A DNA stretch of 13,192 nucleotides from Alphaproteobacteria bacterium (lineage in GTDB: Bacteria; Pseudomonadota; Alphaproteobacteria; Sphingomonadales; Rhodothalassiaceae), in assembly GCA_003695555.1 (NCBI GenBank), contig RFIU01000295.1:1-13192 (forward strand). The letters run 5' to 3'. Numbering within the stretch: position 1 is the first letter of the stretch; the number at the start of each line of letters is the position of its first letter. The notes beneath the pieces were generated by a model that was not told where the DNA came from, made no database searches, and saw only the letters and a list, made by a program, of their open reading frames with translations. The translations under genes and the position numbers were made by a program. Shown piece after piece: positions 1-7,286 of this stretch.

Positions 1-416
1 CGGCTCTTCGGCCGGGGCATCGGCTCTTCTGCGGTCTGTCTGCGCTCGGCCTGCTCGGCAGCAGCCTGTTCCTTTCGATCGCTCTTTGCCGCCGTTTCCC
101 CGGCCGGCGCGTCATTGGCAAAAAGCGCCGGATCGGGCGGCAGATGACGACGGATGCCGGCGCCCAGCGTCATCGGCGAAGAGGCGTCGTCTTCCTTGGC
201 ACCATGGGAATTTTCACCGGCCAAGGTAGAGCGCTCGGGAACGGGAGCCGACGCCTCGACCGGTGGCAGGGCATCTTCGGCCGCCGCGGTGATGCGCACG
301 CCGCCGACCCGCTTGCCCTGCTCGATCGAGACGATGATGGCATCGGGCCCGAGCGTGCGCCGCACCTCGGCCATGACCGATTTCATGTCCGATCCCGTAT
401 ATGTCTTCAGCCGCAT
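1..416 (-). CDS. flhF: Flagellar biosynthesis GTPase FlhF, N-terminal part (cut by window edge)
   Basis: This is the 5' end of an SRP-type GTPase that controls the site and number of polar flagella. About 138 codons are visible. The start is the ATG at 414-416. The first residues, MRLKTYTGSDMKSVMAEVRR, followed by TLGPDAIIVS, are the conserved FlhF B-domain opening. After residue 45 the sequence becomes a charged, Pro/Ala/Glu-rich linker, typical of the variable region between the B domain and the NG GTPase domain. The GTPase motifs lie beyond the window. An AAGGAAC-type ribosome binding site precedes the start. It is the last visible gene of the run that begins at fliF, 58 bp after the flhA stop. 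The flhA-flhF order is widespread in polarly flagellated bacteria, and flhG commonly follows, though it cannot be seen here. The gene identity is secure; whether the rest of the gene is intact is unknown. Confidence 0.93.
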   Translation of the reverse strand, partial: MRLKTYTGSDMKSVMAEVRRTLGPDAIIVSIEQGKRVGGVRITAAAEDALPPVEASAPVPERSTLAGENSHGAKEDDASSPMTLGAGIRRHLPPDPALFANDAPAGETAAKSDRKEQAAAEQAERRQTAEEPMPRPKS

Positions 417-474
417 CGCGCCCGTCCGTTCCTTTTCCGACTACTCCCGCTCGTCCGCTGATCCCTGTTCATGG

Positions 475-2706
475 TCAGGCAACCTGTCCAAGCGTGCGCA
501 GCTTCGCCTTGGGATGGATTTCCGCCTGGCTCATCACCGTCGTGGCCGGCCGCACCCGTTCGACGATCGAGCGGACATAGGGCCGCACCTGGGGACTGGT
601 AACGAGCACCGGGGCCTCGCCGCGTGCCGCAAGCTGGTCATAGAGCCGGCGCAGCGCATTGATAAATTCCTGCAATTCGGAGGGCGGCATGGCGAGCTGC
701 CTGTCCTCTCCCTGCCCGACAAGCGAATCTAGGAAGCGCTGCTCCCATTCCGGCGAGAGCGTGACGATCGGCAGCAGTCCGGTCTCATCGGAATTGGCGG
801 CGCAGAGCTGACGCGCAAGGCGGGTGCGGACATGTTCGGTGATCGCGGTGATATTGCGGCTGCCACCGGCGGTGGCCTCCGAAATGCCTTCCAGGATCGT
901 CGGCAGGTCGCGGATCGAGACGCGCTCGCCGAGCAGGTTCTGGAGAACCCGCTGGATCGTCGTGATCGTCACCTGATTGGGGACCAGATCATCGACCAGC
1001 TTCTTCTGCTCTTCGGGCAGCTCGTCGAGCAGCTTCTGGGTTTCCGCATAGGAGAGCAGCTCGGCCATATTGTCCTTGATCACCTCGGTCAGATGGGTGG
1101 TGATCACGGTGGCCGGATCGACGACGGTAAAGCCTTTGAAGTTCGCCTCCTCGCGCAGTCCCTTGTCCACCCAAGTCGCGGGCAGGCCGAAGGCGGGCTC
1201 AGTAGTCTGCTCGCCCGGCAGATCGACCTGTCCACCGCGCGGATCCATCACCAGCAGCATGCCCGGCCGGACGTCGCCGCGCGCAGCCTCCACTTCCTTG
1301 ATGCGCACCGCATAGGCATTGGTCGGAAGCTGCATATTGTCGAGAATCCGCACTGCCGGCATGACGAAGCCCATTTCGGTGGCGAGCTGACGGCGCAGGG
1401 CCTTGATCTGATCGGTGAGACGATAGCCGCTCTTCTCGCTGATCAGCGGCAGCAGCCCGAAGCCGAGTTCGAGTCGGATCATGTCGAGGGTCAGCGCCTT
1501 TGAGATCGGCTCTTCGCCCGGCGCCCGTTCACGTTCGGCGGCGCGTTCCTTCTTCTCCTCCTCTTCGCGCGTACGCGCTTCGCGCCGGGTCGCCAGCTGA
1601 TAGGTGACATAACCGAGCAGGCCGCCGAAGGTCGCAAAGGGCAGGAAGGGCAGTCCGGGCATCAGGCCGAGCAGCATCATCAGACCCGATGAGACGCCGA
1701 GCGCCTTCGGAAACGCCGAGAGCTGGCCGATCAGCGCCCGGTCGGTGGTTCCCTGGCCGCTTGCCTTGGTGACCAGCAGGCCGGCGGCGGTCGAGACGAT
1801 CAGCGCCGGAATCTGGCTGACGAGGCCGTCGCCGATGGTAAGGATGGTGTAGCGGCTGATCGCCTCCGAAAAGCCCATGTCATTGATCGCTACCCCGATG
1901 ATCATGCCGCCGATGATGTTGATGAAGGTAATCAGCAGGCCGGCAATGGCGTCGCCGCGGACGAACTTGGCGGCGCCGTCCATGGCGCCGTAGAAGGCGC
2001 TTTCGTCTTCCAGCTCGCGACGCCGGCGCCGGGCCTCGCTCTCGTCGATGAGGCCGGCGGAAAGGTCGGCGTCGATCGCCATCTGCTTGCCAGGCATGGC
2101 GTCGAGGGAAAAACGGGCGGCGACCTCGGCGATGCGGCCCGACCCCTTGGTGATGACGACGAAATTAATGATCACCAGGATCGAGAAGACGATCAGGCCG
2201 ATAACTACCGCGCCTCCCATCAGGAACTGGCCGAAGGCCTCGATCACATGGCCGGCGGCGTCGGGTCCGGTGTGGCCCTTGGCGAGGATCAGTCGGGTCG
2301 AGGCGATGTTGAGAGACAAGCGCAGCATCGTGGCGATCAGCAGGATCGTCGGGAAGGAGGAAAGCTGCAGCGGCTTTTCAATGAACATCGCCGTCATCAG
2401 GATGATCACCGAAAGCGTGATCGAGCTCGCCAGTGCCATGTCGAGCAGCCACGGCGGCATCGGCATGATCAGCATGACGAGAATCGCGACGACGCCAAGC
2501 GCCATGGCGACATCGGTATTTCGGGTGGCGGCGGTAAACAGGGCAAGCGCGCTTGACGCTTCTGCGCCCCCGCTCTTACCCGCTGTCGCACCGCCACCTG
2601 AGGGAGGTGGGGTACCGCCGGCACCTCCACTGCCGCTTGCCGGCGGCGTCGAGGCGGGGGGAGGAGCAGGAGCGGGCGCTGCGCCGGTAGCCGCGATCTC
2701 GTTCAT
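475..2706 (-). CDS. flhA: Flagellar export gate protein FlhA
   Basis: FlhA (743 aa) is the large inner-membrane subunit of the flagellar type III export gate, with a cytoplasmic C-terminal domain that docks chaperone-substrate complexes. The N-terminal half (about residues 65-360) holds several hydrophobic helices. The FHIPEP signature region is clear, with RIAEVAARFSLDAMPGKQM at 201-219 followed by IDADLSAGLI at 221-230; conserved acidic residues here contribute to proton coupling in the family. Residues about 430-743 form the cytoplasmic nonamer-ring domain. The protein is longer than the usual roughly 690-700 aa because about 55 residues rich in Pro, Gly, Ala and Ser precede the conserved core. 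The chosen ATG has a GGAAGGA ribosome binding site and no other in-frame Met occurs before the first membrane helix, so the extension is probably translated. It lies 61 bp downstream of flbD and upstream of flhF in the same run. Confidence 0.97.
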   Translation of the reverse strand: MNEIAATGAAPAPAPPPASTPPASGSGGAGGTPPPSGGGATAGKSGGAEASSALALFTAATRNTDVAMALGVVAILVMLIMPMPPWLLDMALASSITLSVIILMTAMFIEKPLQLSSFPTILLIATMLRLSLNIASTRLILAKGHTGPDAAGHVIEAFGQFLMGGAVVIGLIVFSILVIINFVVITKGSGRIAEVAARFSLDAMPGKQMAIDADLSAGLIDESEARRRRRELEDESAFYGAMDGAAKFVRGDAIAGLLITFINIIGGMIIGVAINDMGFSEAISRYTILTIGDGLVSQIPALIVSTAAGLLVTKASGQGTTDRALIGQLSAFPKALGVSSGLMMLLGLMPGLPFLPFATFGGLLGYVTYQLATRREARTREEEEKKERAAERERAPGEEPISKALTLDMIRLELGFGLLPLISEKSGYRLTDQIKALRRQLATEMGFVMPAVRILDNMQLPTNAYAVRIKEVEAARGDVRPGMLLVMDPRGGQVDLPGEQTTEPAFGLPATWVDKGLREEANFKGFTVVDPATVITTHLTEVIKDNMAELLSYAETQKLLDELPEEQKKLVDDLVPNQVTITTIQRVLQNLLGERVSIRDLPTILEGISEATAGGSRNITAITEHVRTRLARQLCAANSDETGLLPIVTLSPEWEQRFLDSLVGQGEDRQLAMPPSELQEFINALRRLYDQLAARGEAPVLVTSPQVRPYVRSIVERVRPATTVMSQAEIHPKAKLRTLGQVA

Positions 2707-2767
2707 CGAGGTTCGATCCTTCCGTTCGGGTCAGATGCGGCCATCAGCCGTTCTCTTGCAGTTGCAT

Positions 2768-4198
2768 TCAAACCGAGGCACGCGTGGTGCCGCCGGCCGG
2801 AGTGCCGCCCGGCTGGGGGACGGGAATTCCCTGCGACTGATACTGATTGAGCTTGTTGCGCAGCGTCCGGATAGAGATGCCGAGAATGTTCGCCGCATGC
2901 GTACGGTTGCCGAGGCAGTGCTGAAGCGTGTTGAGGATCAGCTCGCGCTCGACCTCTGCCACCGTCCGCCCGACCAGCGAACCCGGCAAGGCTTCCTCGC
3001 TCTTAGCGAAGGTGGTGCCTTCGCGCAGGCTTCCTGTGGTGGCGGTGCCGTTTCCTGTTCGGCTCGCCCCATCCTCTTGCGTTCCAATGGTCGCCGGCTG
3101 CTGGCCGTTGGGCAGGACGATCGCTTCCGGTCCGATCTCCGATCCATGGGCAAGGAGGACCGCGCGATGGATGGTATTCTCGAGTTCGCGGACATTGCCC
3201 GGCCAGGGATGGCGGCGCAGCAGCTCCAGCGCCTCTCGTGAGAGCGGGCGAGCGGAAATGCCGTTCACTTCCGCATACTTGCGGGCGAAGTGGTCGGCGA
3301 GGGCGGCGATGTCAGCAGGTCGCTCGCGCAAAGGCGGGATGCTCAGATTGACGACGTTCAGGCGATAGAGCAGGTCCTCGCGGAAATTGCCCTTCTTGAC
3401 CTCTTCGACGAGATCCCGGTTGGAGGTGGCGATGATTCGGATATTGACCTTGACCGGCTTTGCGCCGCCGAGGCGGTCGATTTCGCGTTCCTGAATGGCG
3501 CGCAGCAGCTTGGCCTGAAGCCGCACATCCATTTCCGAGATCTCGTCGAGCAGCAGGGTGCCGCCATCGGCTTCCTCGAACTTGCCGATGCGCCGGGCAA
3601 CCGCGCCGGTGAAGGCGCCCTTTTCATGACCGAAGAGCTCCGATTCCAGCAGATTTTCGGGAATCGCGGCACAGTTGACGGAAACGAAGGCCTTGTGGGC
3701 GCGATGCGACTTGCGATGCACCAGCCGGGCGAAGACCTCCTTGCCGGTGCCGGATTCGCCGGTGATCAGGATGCTCGCCTCCGACGGCGCCACCTGTTCG
3801 GCGAGCGAGACGACCTGCCGGGTCAGCGGATCGCGGAAGATGAAGGTTTCGTTGTCTTCCGATACCGCCTTCAAGACGGCGGCAATCAGTTCCGCTTCAG
3901 GCGGCAGCGGAATGTATTCCTTGGCGCCGTCACGGATCGCCTGGGCGGCGCGGCGCGCGTCGGTGCCGATGCCGCAGGCGACGACGGGAAGCGAGAAATG
4001 CTCTGCGCGCAGACGGCGGAGGAAATCCTTGATGTCGAACATCACGTCGATCATCGCCAGATCGGCGCCACGGGTGCGCAGAATCTGCATGCCCTTCTCG
4101 ATACTGTCGGAATGCGTCACCTGAGCGCCGCGATCGACGGCCATGGCGCTGGCGGTGCCGAGCTGTCCGTTGAGCTCTCCGATGATCAGCAAACGCAT
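2768..4198 (-). CDS. flbD: Sigma-54-dependent flagellar transcriptional activator FlbD
   Basis: This 476-aa NtrC-family activator is expected to switch on sigma-54 (RpoN) flagellar promoters in response to basal-body assembly. Domains in order: a receiver-like domain (1-115); an AAA+ domain (about 123-350) with Walker A GESGTGKE at 147-154, the sigma-54 contact loop GAFTGA at 194-199, Walker B LLLDEI at 215-220 and an intact arginine-rich second half; a Gly/Thr-rich linker (about 365-405); and a Fis-type helix-turn-helix with NRTHAANILGISIRTLRNKL at 431-450. The receiver opens MRLLIIGELNGQL, so the usual acidic pair after beta-1 is absent, although an Asp remains at 51. This degenerate receiver is characteristic of Caulobacter FlbD, which is controlled by FliX rather than by a kinase. 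No fliX is visible here. The ATG is preceded by GGAGAG. It sits between the motA-like gene and flhA. Confidence 0.95.
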   Translation of the reverse strand: MRLLIIGELNGQLGTASAMAVDRGAQVTHSDSIEKGMQILRTRGADLAMIDVMFDIKDFLRRLRAEHFSLPVVACGIGTDARRAAQAIRDGAKEYIPLPPEAELIAAVLKAVSEDNETFIFRDPLTRQVVSLAEQVAPSEASILITGESGTGKEVFARLVHRKSHRAHKAFVSVNCAAIPENLLESELFGHEKGAFTGAVARRIGKFEEADGGTLLLDEISEMDVRLQAKLLRAIQEREIDRLGGAKPVKVNIRIIATSNRDLVEEVKKGNFREDLLYRLNVVNLSIPPLRERPADIAALADHFARKYAEVNGISARPLSREALELLRRHPWPGNVRELENTIHRAVLLAHGSEIGPEAIVLPNGQQPATIGTQEDGASRTGNGTATTGSLREGTTFAKSEEALPGSLVGRTVAEVERELILNTLQHCLGNRTHAANILGISIRTLRNKLNQYQSQGIPVPQPGGTPAGGTTRASV

Positions 4199-4258
4199 CT
4201 CTTCACTCTCCCGTGGTCATCCCGGCCCGATGCCGGTCGTCCATTGATTCCGTTCGGT

Positions 4259-5029
4259 TCACTCGAAGTAGCGGACCCGGCGATCGGGCGGCAGCAGCGA
4301 GTTCAGCAGCATCTCCAGACGTCGCGGATTTTCCCGGCGGCCGATTGAACGGGCGCCGGCGGCATAGAGTCGGTGCACCAGCCCCTCCTCGTCGGCGAGA
4401 CGCTCGAGCCGATCGGCGAGCGGCAGCAGCACGACATGTGCCAGCATCGCCCCGTAAAGGGTGGTAAGTATCGCCAGCGCCATCGCCGGGCCGAGGCTCG
4501 AAGGCGTCTCGAGCCGACCGAGCATCTGAACAAGGCCGATCAGCGTTCCGATCAGTCCGAGCGCCGGCGCGATTTCGCCGGCCCGCCGCAAGACCGTGGC
4601 GGCGCGGGCCCGGCGCGCGCGAATGGCGGCGACCTCGGCATCCAGATATCGGGCCAGTTCCTCGTCGCTCGCCCCGTCCGCCAGCATCTGCATCGCCTGA
4701 TGCAGGAACGGATTGTTGCGGAAGGCCGGCATCAGGCGTCCGAGAGCGGCGGGGCCGCCAGCCTTGCGAACGCGCTCGGCGAGTTTGAGGACGGCGCGTG
4801 CCTCATCGGCCGGATCTCGCGGGCGGTGGCGCAGCAGGACATGGCCGATCGCCGCCAGAGTCTGGCGCAGGTCGCGCCATGAAAAGCTGACCAGAGAGAC
4901 GGTGAAGGTGCCGGCGACGACAAGCAGCAGGCCGGCGCCATTGAGGAAGGCGCCGGGTGCGCCTCCGAGGGCGATGGCGCCGCCCAGCATCGCGAAGGTC
5001 AGCAGCATGCCGATGATCACGCTCGCCAT
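4259..5029 (-). CDS. motA: MotA/PomA-type flagellar stator subunit
   Basis: This 256-aa protein belongs to the MotA/TolQ/ExbB ion-channel family and most resembles the PomA/MotA branch. It would form the pentameric ring that surrounds a MotB-type plug protein and pushes on FliG. Four hydrophobic segments are visible: about 2-22, 30-48, 153-170 and 181-203. The large cytoplasmic loop lies between the second and third and is rich in Arg, Glu and Ala. Family landmarks are APALGLIGTLIGLVQML at 154-170, with a conserved Pro at 155, and PSSLGPAMALAILTTLYGAM at 176-195. No motB/pomB partner is in the window. The position between fliN and flbD recurs in several alphaproteobacteria, and such organisms may hold another motAB pair elsewhere. 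An AAGGAACG ribosome binding site precedes the ATG. The coupling ion cannot be decided from this subunit. ExbB/TolQ is less likely given the PomA-like motif and flagellar context. Confidence 0.88.
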   Translation of the reverse strand: MASVIIGMLLTFAMLGGAIALGGAPGAFLNGAGLLLVVAGTFTVSLVSFSWRDLRQTLAAIGHVLLRHRPRDPADEARAVLKLAERVRKAGGPAALGRLMPAFRNNPFLHQAMQMLADGASDEELARYLDAEVAAIRARRARAATVLRRAGEIAPALGLIGTLIGLVQMLGRLETPSSLGPAMALAILTTLYGAMLAHVVLLPLADRLERLADEEGLVHRLYAAGARSIGRRENPRRLEMLLNSLLPPDRRVRYFE

Positions 5030-5076
5030 GGTCGCGTTCCTTACCGTCCGTTTCGCCGCATCAAGGTGGCGGCGCC

Positions 5077-5484
5077 TCAGCTTCGCTCGCTCTTGATGAT
5101 CTCGGTCATGGTGACGCCGAGATGGTCATCGACCAGCACCACCTCGCCGCGGGCGACGAGTCGGTTGTTGACATAGATGTCGATCGCCTCGCCGACCTTC
5201 CGGTCGAGCTCCAGGACCGCCCCGGGACCGAGCTTGAGCAGCTGATTGACTTCCAGCGCCGTCTTGCCGAGCACCGCCTGGATGCGGACCGGTACGTCAT
5301 AGACCGGCTCCAGATCCTGGGCAGTGCGGGGCTCGTCGTCCTCATCTTCCATGCCAGCAGCGGTGCCCTGAAGCTCGTTCAGATCGACCCCTGGGCCGGC
5401 ACCGTCATCGGCACCGTTTCCGGCATCGCCCGAAATCGCCGCCCCTTCCTCAGACGGCTGTCCGGTATCCTCGTTTTCCGCCAT
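5077..5484 (-). CDS. fliN: Flagellar motor switch protein FliN
   Basis: FliN (135 aa) forms the lower part of the C ring, taking part in direction switching and docking the export ATPase complex through FliH. The C-terminal 75 residues are a SpoA domain: VYDVPVRIQAVLGKTALEV, a central LGPGAVLELDRKVGEAIDIY, then VNNRLVARGEVVLVDDHLGV and a terminal TEIIKSE, all in the expected order. The N-terminal 60 residues are acidic and low in complexity (Glu, Asp, Gly, Ala), which is common in alphaproteobacterial FliN. A strong AAGGAGAAGGG ribosome binding site lies just before the ATG. It follows fliH by 34 bp and precedes the motA-like gene by 47 bp. The fliM gene is not in the window. Confidence 0.95.
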   Translation of the reverse strand: MAENEDTGQPSEEGAAISGDAGNGADDGAGPGVDLNELQGTAAGMEDEDDEPRTAQDLEPVYDVPVRIQAVLGKTALEVNQLLKLGPGAVLELDRKVGEAIDIYVNNRLVARGEVVLVDDHLGVTMTEIIKSERS

Positions 5485-5518
5485 TTCCCTTCTCCTTCGA
5501 TGCCGACGCCTTGCGGCC

Positions 5519-6178
5519 CTATTCCTTTTGCCCGTTCCGAGCCGACGCGCATGCGCCGTTGTCCGTCTCTTCGTCTTCCCTGCTCAGATAGCGGGCGAGG
5601 ACATCCTCAATCGTCCGTTCCAGGCGGCCGATATTGCGCTCGGCCCCGCCGTCTGGCCATTCGATGCGGCAGTCCTGGGGCGACAAGGTCTCGTCTCCGA
5701 TCATCACCACCTCACCGAGAAAGCCGCTTTCCAGCTTGAGGGCATCGAGCCGTTCGCTGAGCGGTTCGACGAGATGCGGGGCGACGCGCGCAACGAGCCG
5801 TGCTTCGCGGCGTGCCCCTTCCATGCACTGGCGCAGGAGCGCTTCGACCTCGCTCATCGGGAAGCGTTCCATGAGCGCCGGCGCCAACCGGCTGGCGAAG
5901 GCGTGGGCGAGCAGCGCCGCATCACGTTCAAGGATGCGCCGCAATCCGGCCTCCTGTTCGAACAATTCCTTCGCGGCAAGACAGAAACGGTCGAGCGAGG
6001 CGGCGATCTGTGCTTCCAGCGCCTGACGCATCTCGGTACGGCCCTGTTCAAGACCGGCGGCGAAGCCTTCCGAACGCGCGGCTTCCAGTTCCTCGCGCCG
6101 CTTGCGCTCGCGCGCCATGCGCTGCTGTTCGGCTTCGGTGCCGAATGCGGTGCTGAACTGGAACTTGACCGGTGCCAT
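5519..6178 (-). CDS. fliH: Flagellar export ATPase regulator FliH
   Basis: FliH (219 aa) is the stator/regulator of the export ATPase FliI and links it to FliN at the C ring. The N-terminal third is a charged, coiled-coil-prone stretch (about 15-60) holding a glycine zipper, G38-x3-G42-x3-G46, a FliH hallmark used for dimer packing. The C-terminal domain carries the recognisable DCRIEWPDGGAER segment near residues 168-180, followed by a helix. A short acidic and polar tail follows. Overall similarity in this family is low, so the call rests on these motifs plus the exact position between fliG and fliN. No strong ribosome binding site is seen (GACGGAAAC is the nearest), so translation may be coupled to fliG, whose stop is 40 bp upstream. 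fliI is not in the window. Confidence 0.9.
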   Translation of the reverse strand: MAPVKFQFSTAFGTEAEQQRMARERKRREELEAARSEGFAAGLEQGRTEMRQALEAQIAASLDRFCLAAKELFEQEAGLRRILERDAALLAHAFASRLAPALMERFPMSEVEALLRQCMEGARREARLVARVAPHLVEPLSERLDALKLESGFLGEVVMIGDETLSPQDCRIEWPDGGAERNIGRLERTIEDVLARYLSREDEETDNGACASARNGQKE

Positions 6179-6218
6179 CTGCTCGGTTTCCGTCTCTTCT
6201 TCGATCCTCGACGACGCT

Positions 6219-7241
6219 TTAGTAGATCAGCTCGTCCTCGCTCTTGCTGTCGGTCAGGATGATTTCGCCCGCTTCCGCCAGGTCCTTGGCCTTGTTGACG
6301 ATCTCCATCTGGGCCTCATCGACGTCACGCAGCCGCACCGGCCCCATCGCCTCCATGTCCTCGCGCAGGATCTTGGCCGCGCGTTCCGACATGTTCGAGA
6401 AGAACAGGTCGCGCAGCGTATCGGAGGCCCCTTTGAGGGCGAGCGCGAGACGATCCTTGTCGATATTGCGCAGCAATGTCTGGATGCCGCCCGGATCGAG
6501 CTTGGCGAGATCCTCGAAAGTGAACATCAGCGCCCGGATCCGTTCGGCGGATTCGCGGTTCCGATCCTCGAGAGCCGACAGGAAGCGATTTTCGGTATTG
6601 CGATCGAGATAGTTGAAGATCTCGGCCAGCATCTCATGACTGTCACGCCGGCTGGAGCGGGCGAGATTGTTCATGAATTCGATGCGCAGCGTCTGTTCGA
6701 CCTTTTCGAGAATGTCCTTCTGCACGGCCTCCATGCGCAGCATCCGCATGATGACCTCCATGGCGAAGTCTTCGGGAAGCACCGACAGGACGCGCGCGGC
6801 ATGTTCCGCCTTGATCTTGGTCAGCACCACGGCGACGGTCTGCGGATATTCGTTCTTCAGATAGGAGGCGAGGACCATCTCGTTGACGTTGCCGAGCTTG
6901 TCCCACATCGTCCGGCCGGCGGGCCCCCGGATCTCCTCCATGATCTGATTGACCTTGTCGGGGGGCAGCACACGGGTAAGCAGCCGTTCGGTGGTGTCGA
7001 ACGAGCCGCGCAGATTGCCGACCGATGAGACCTGGCGGGAGAAGTCCTGAAAGAGCTGTTCGACCGCCGGGGCGCTGACCTGACCGAGATTGGCCATGGT
7101 CGAGGACAGTTCCTTGATTTCCTCCTCATTGAGGTTTTCCCATATCGGCTTGCCGTACTCGTCACCGAGCGCCAGCATGAAGGCGGCAGCACGTTCGGCG
7201 CCGGTCAGTTGCGCCAGTTCCTTCTTCGCTTCCGCACTCAT
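6219..7241 (-). CDS. fliG: Flagellar motor switch protein FliG
   Basis: FliG (340 aa) sits on the MS ring and is the rotor component that the stator pushes against. The N-terminal domain (1-100) would bind the FliF C-terminus. The middle domain carries EYPQTVAVVL at 131-140, a Tyr-for-His variant of the EHPQ motif that contacts FliM. The C-terminal domain has MFTF at 239-242, matching the MFxF hinge, and the charged torque helix (about 271-302), rich in Arg, Asp and Glu (RDLFFSNMSERAAKILREDM). Length is normal for the family. A GAGGGAG ribosome binding site precedes the ATG. It starts 45 bp after the fliF stop, in the standard fliF-fliG order. Confidence 0.97.
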   Translation of the reverse strand: MSAEAKKELAQLTGAERAAAFMLALGDEYGKPIWENLNEEEIKELSSTMANLGQVSAPAVEQLFQDFSRQVSSVGNLRGSFDTTERLLTRVLPPDKVNQIMEEIRGPAGRTMWDKLGNVNEMVLASYLKNEYPQTVAVVLTKIKAEHAARVLSVLPEDFAMEVIMRMLRMEAVQKDILEKVEQTLRIEFMNNLARSSRRDSHEMLAEIFNYLDRNTENRFLSALEDRNRESAERIRALMFTFEDLAKLDPGGIQTLLRNIDKDRLALALKGASDTLRDLFFSNMSERAAKILREDMEAMGPVRLRDVDEAQMEIVNKAKDLAEAGEIILTDSKSEDELIY

Positions 7242-7286
7242 CGGATGTCTGCTCCCTCGTTCCCGGGCCCGGGTGTAGCCGGTGGC

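Noticed and set aside
144..732. Two plus-strand open frames near the left end
   Set aside because: They overlap the N-terminal part of flhF and the end of flhA on the other strand, both clearly identified, and look like shadow frames.
2048..4348. Long plus-strand open frames (2048-3241 and 3290-4348) opposite flhA and flbD
   Set aside because: They are antisense to strongly conserved genes, have no recognisable domains and show the odd composition expected of shadow frames in high-GC DNA.
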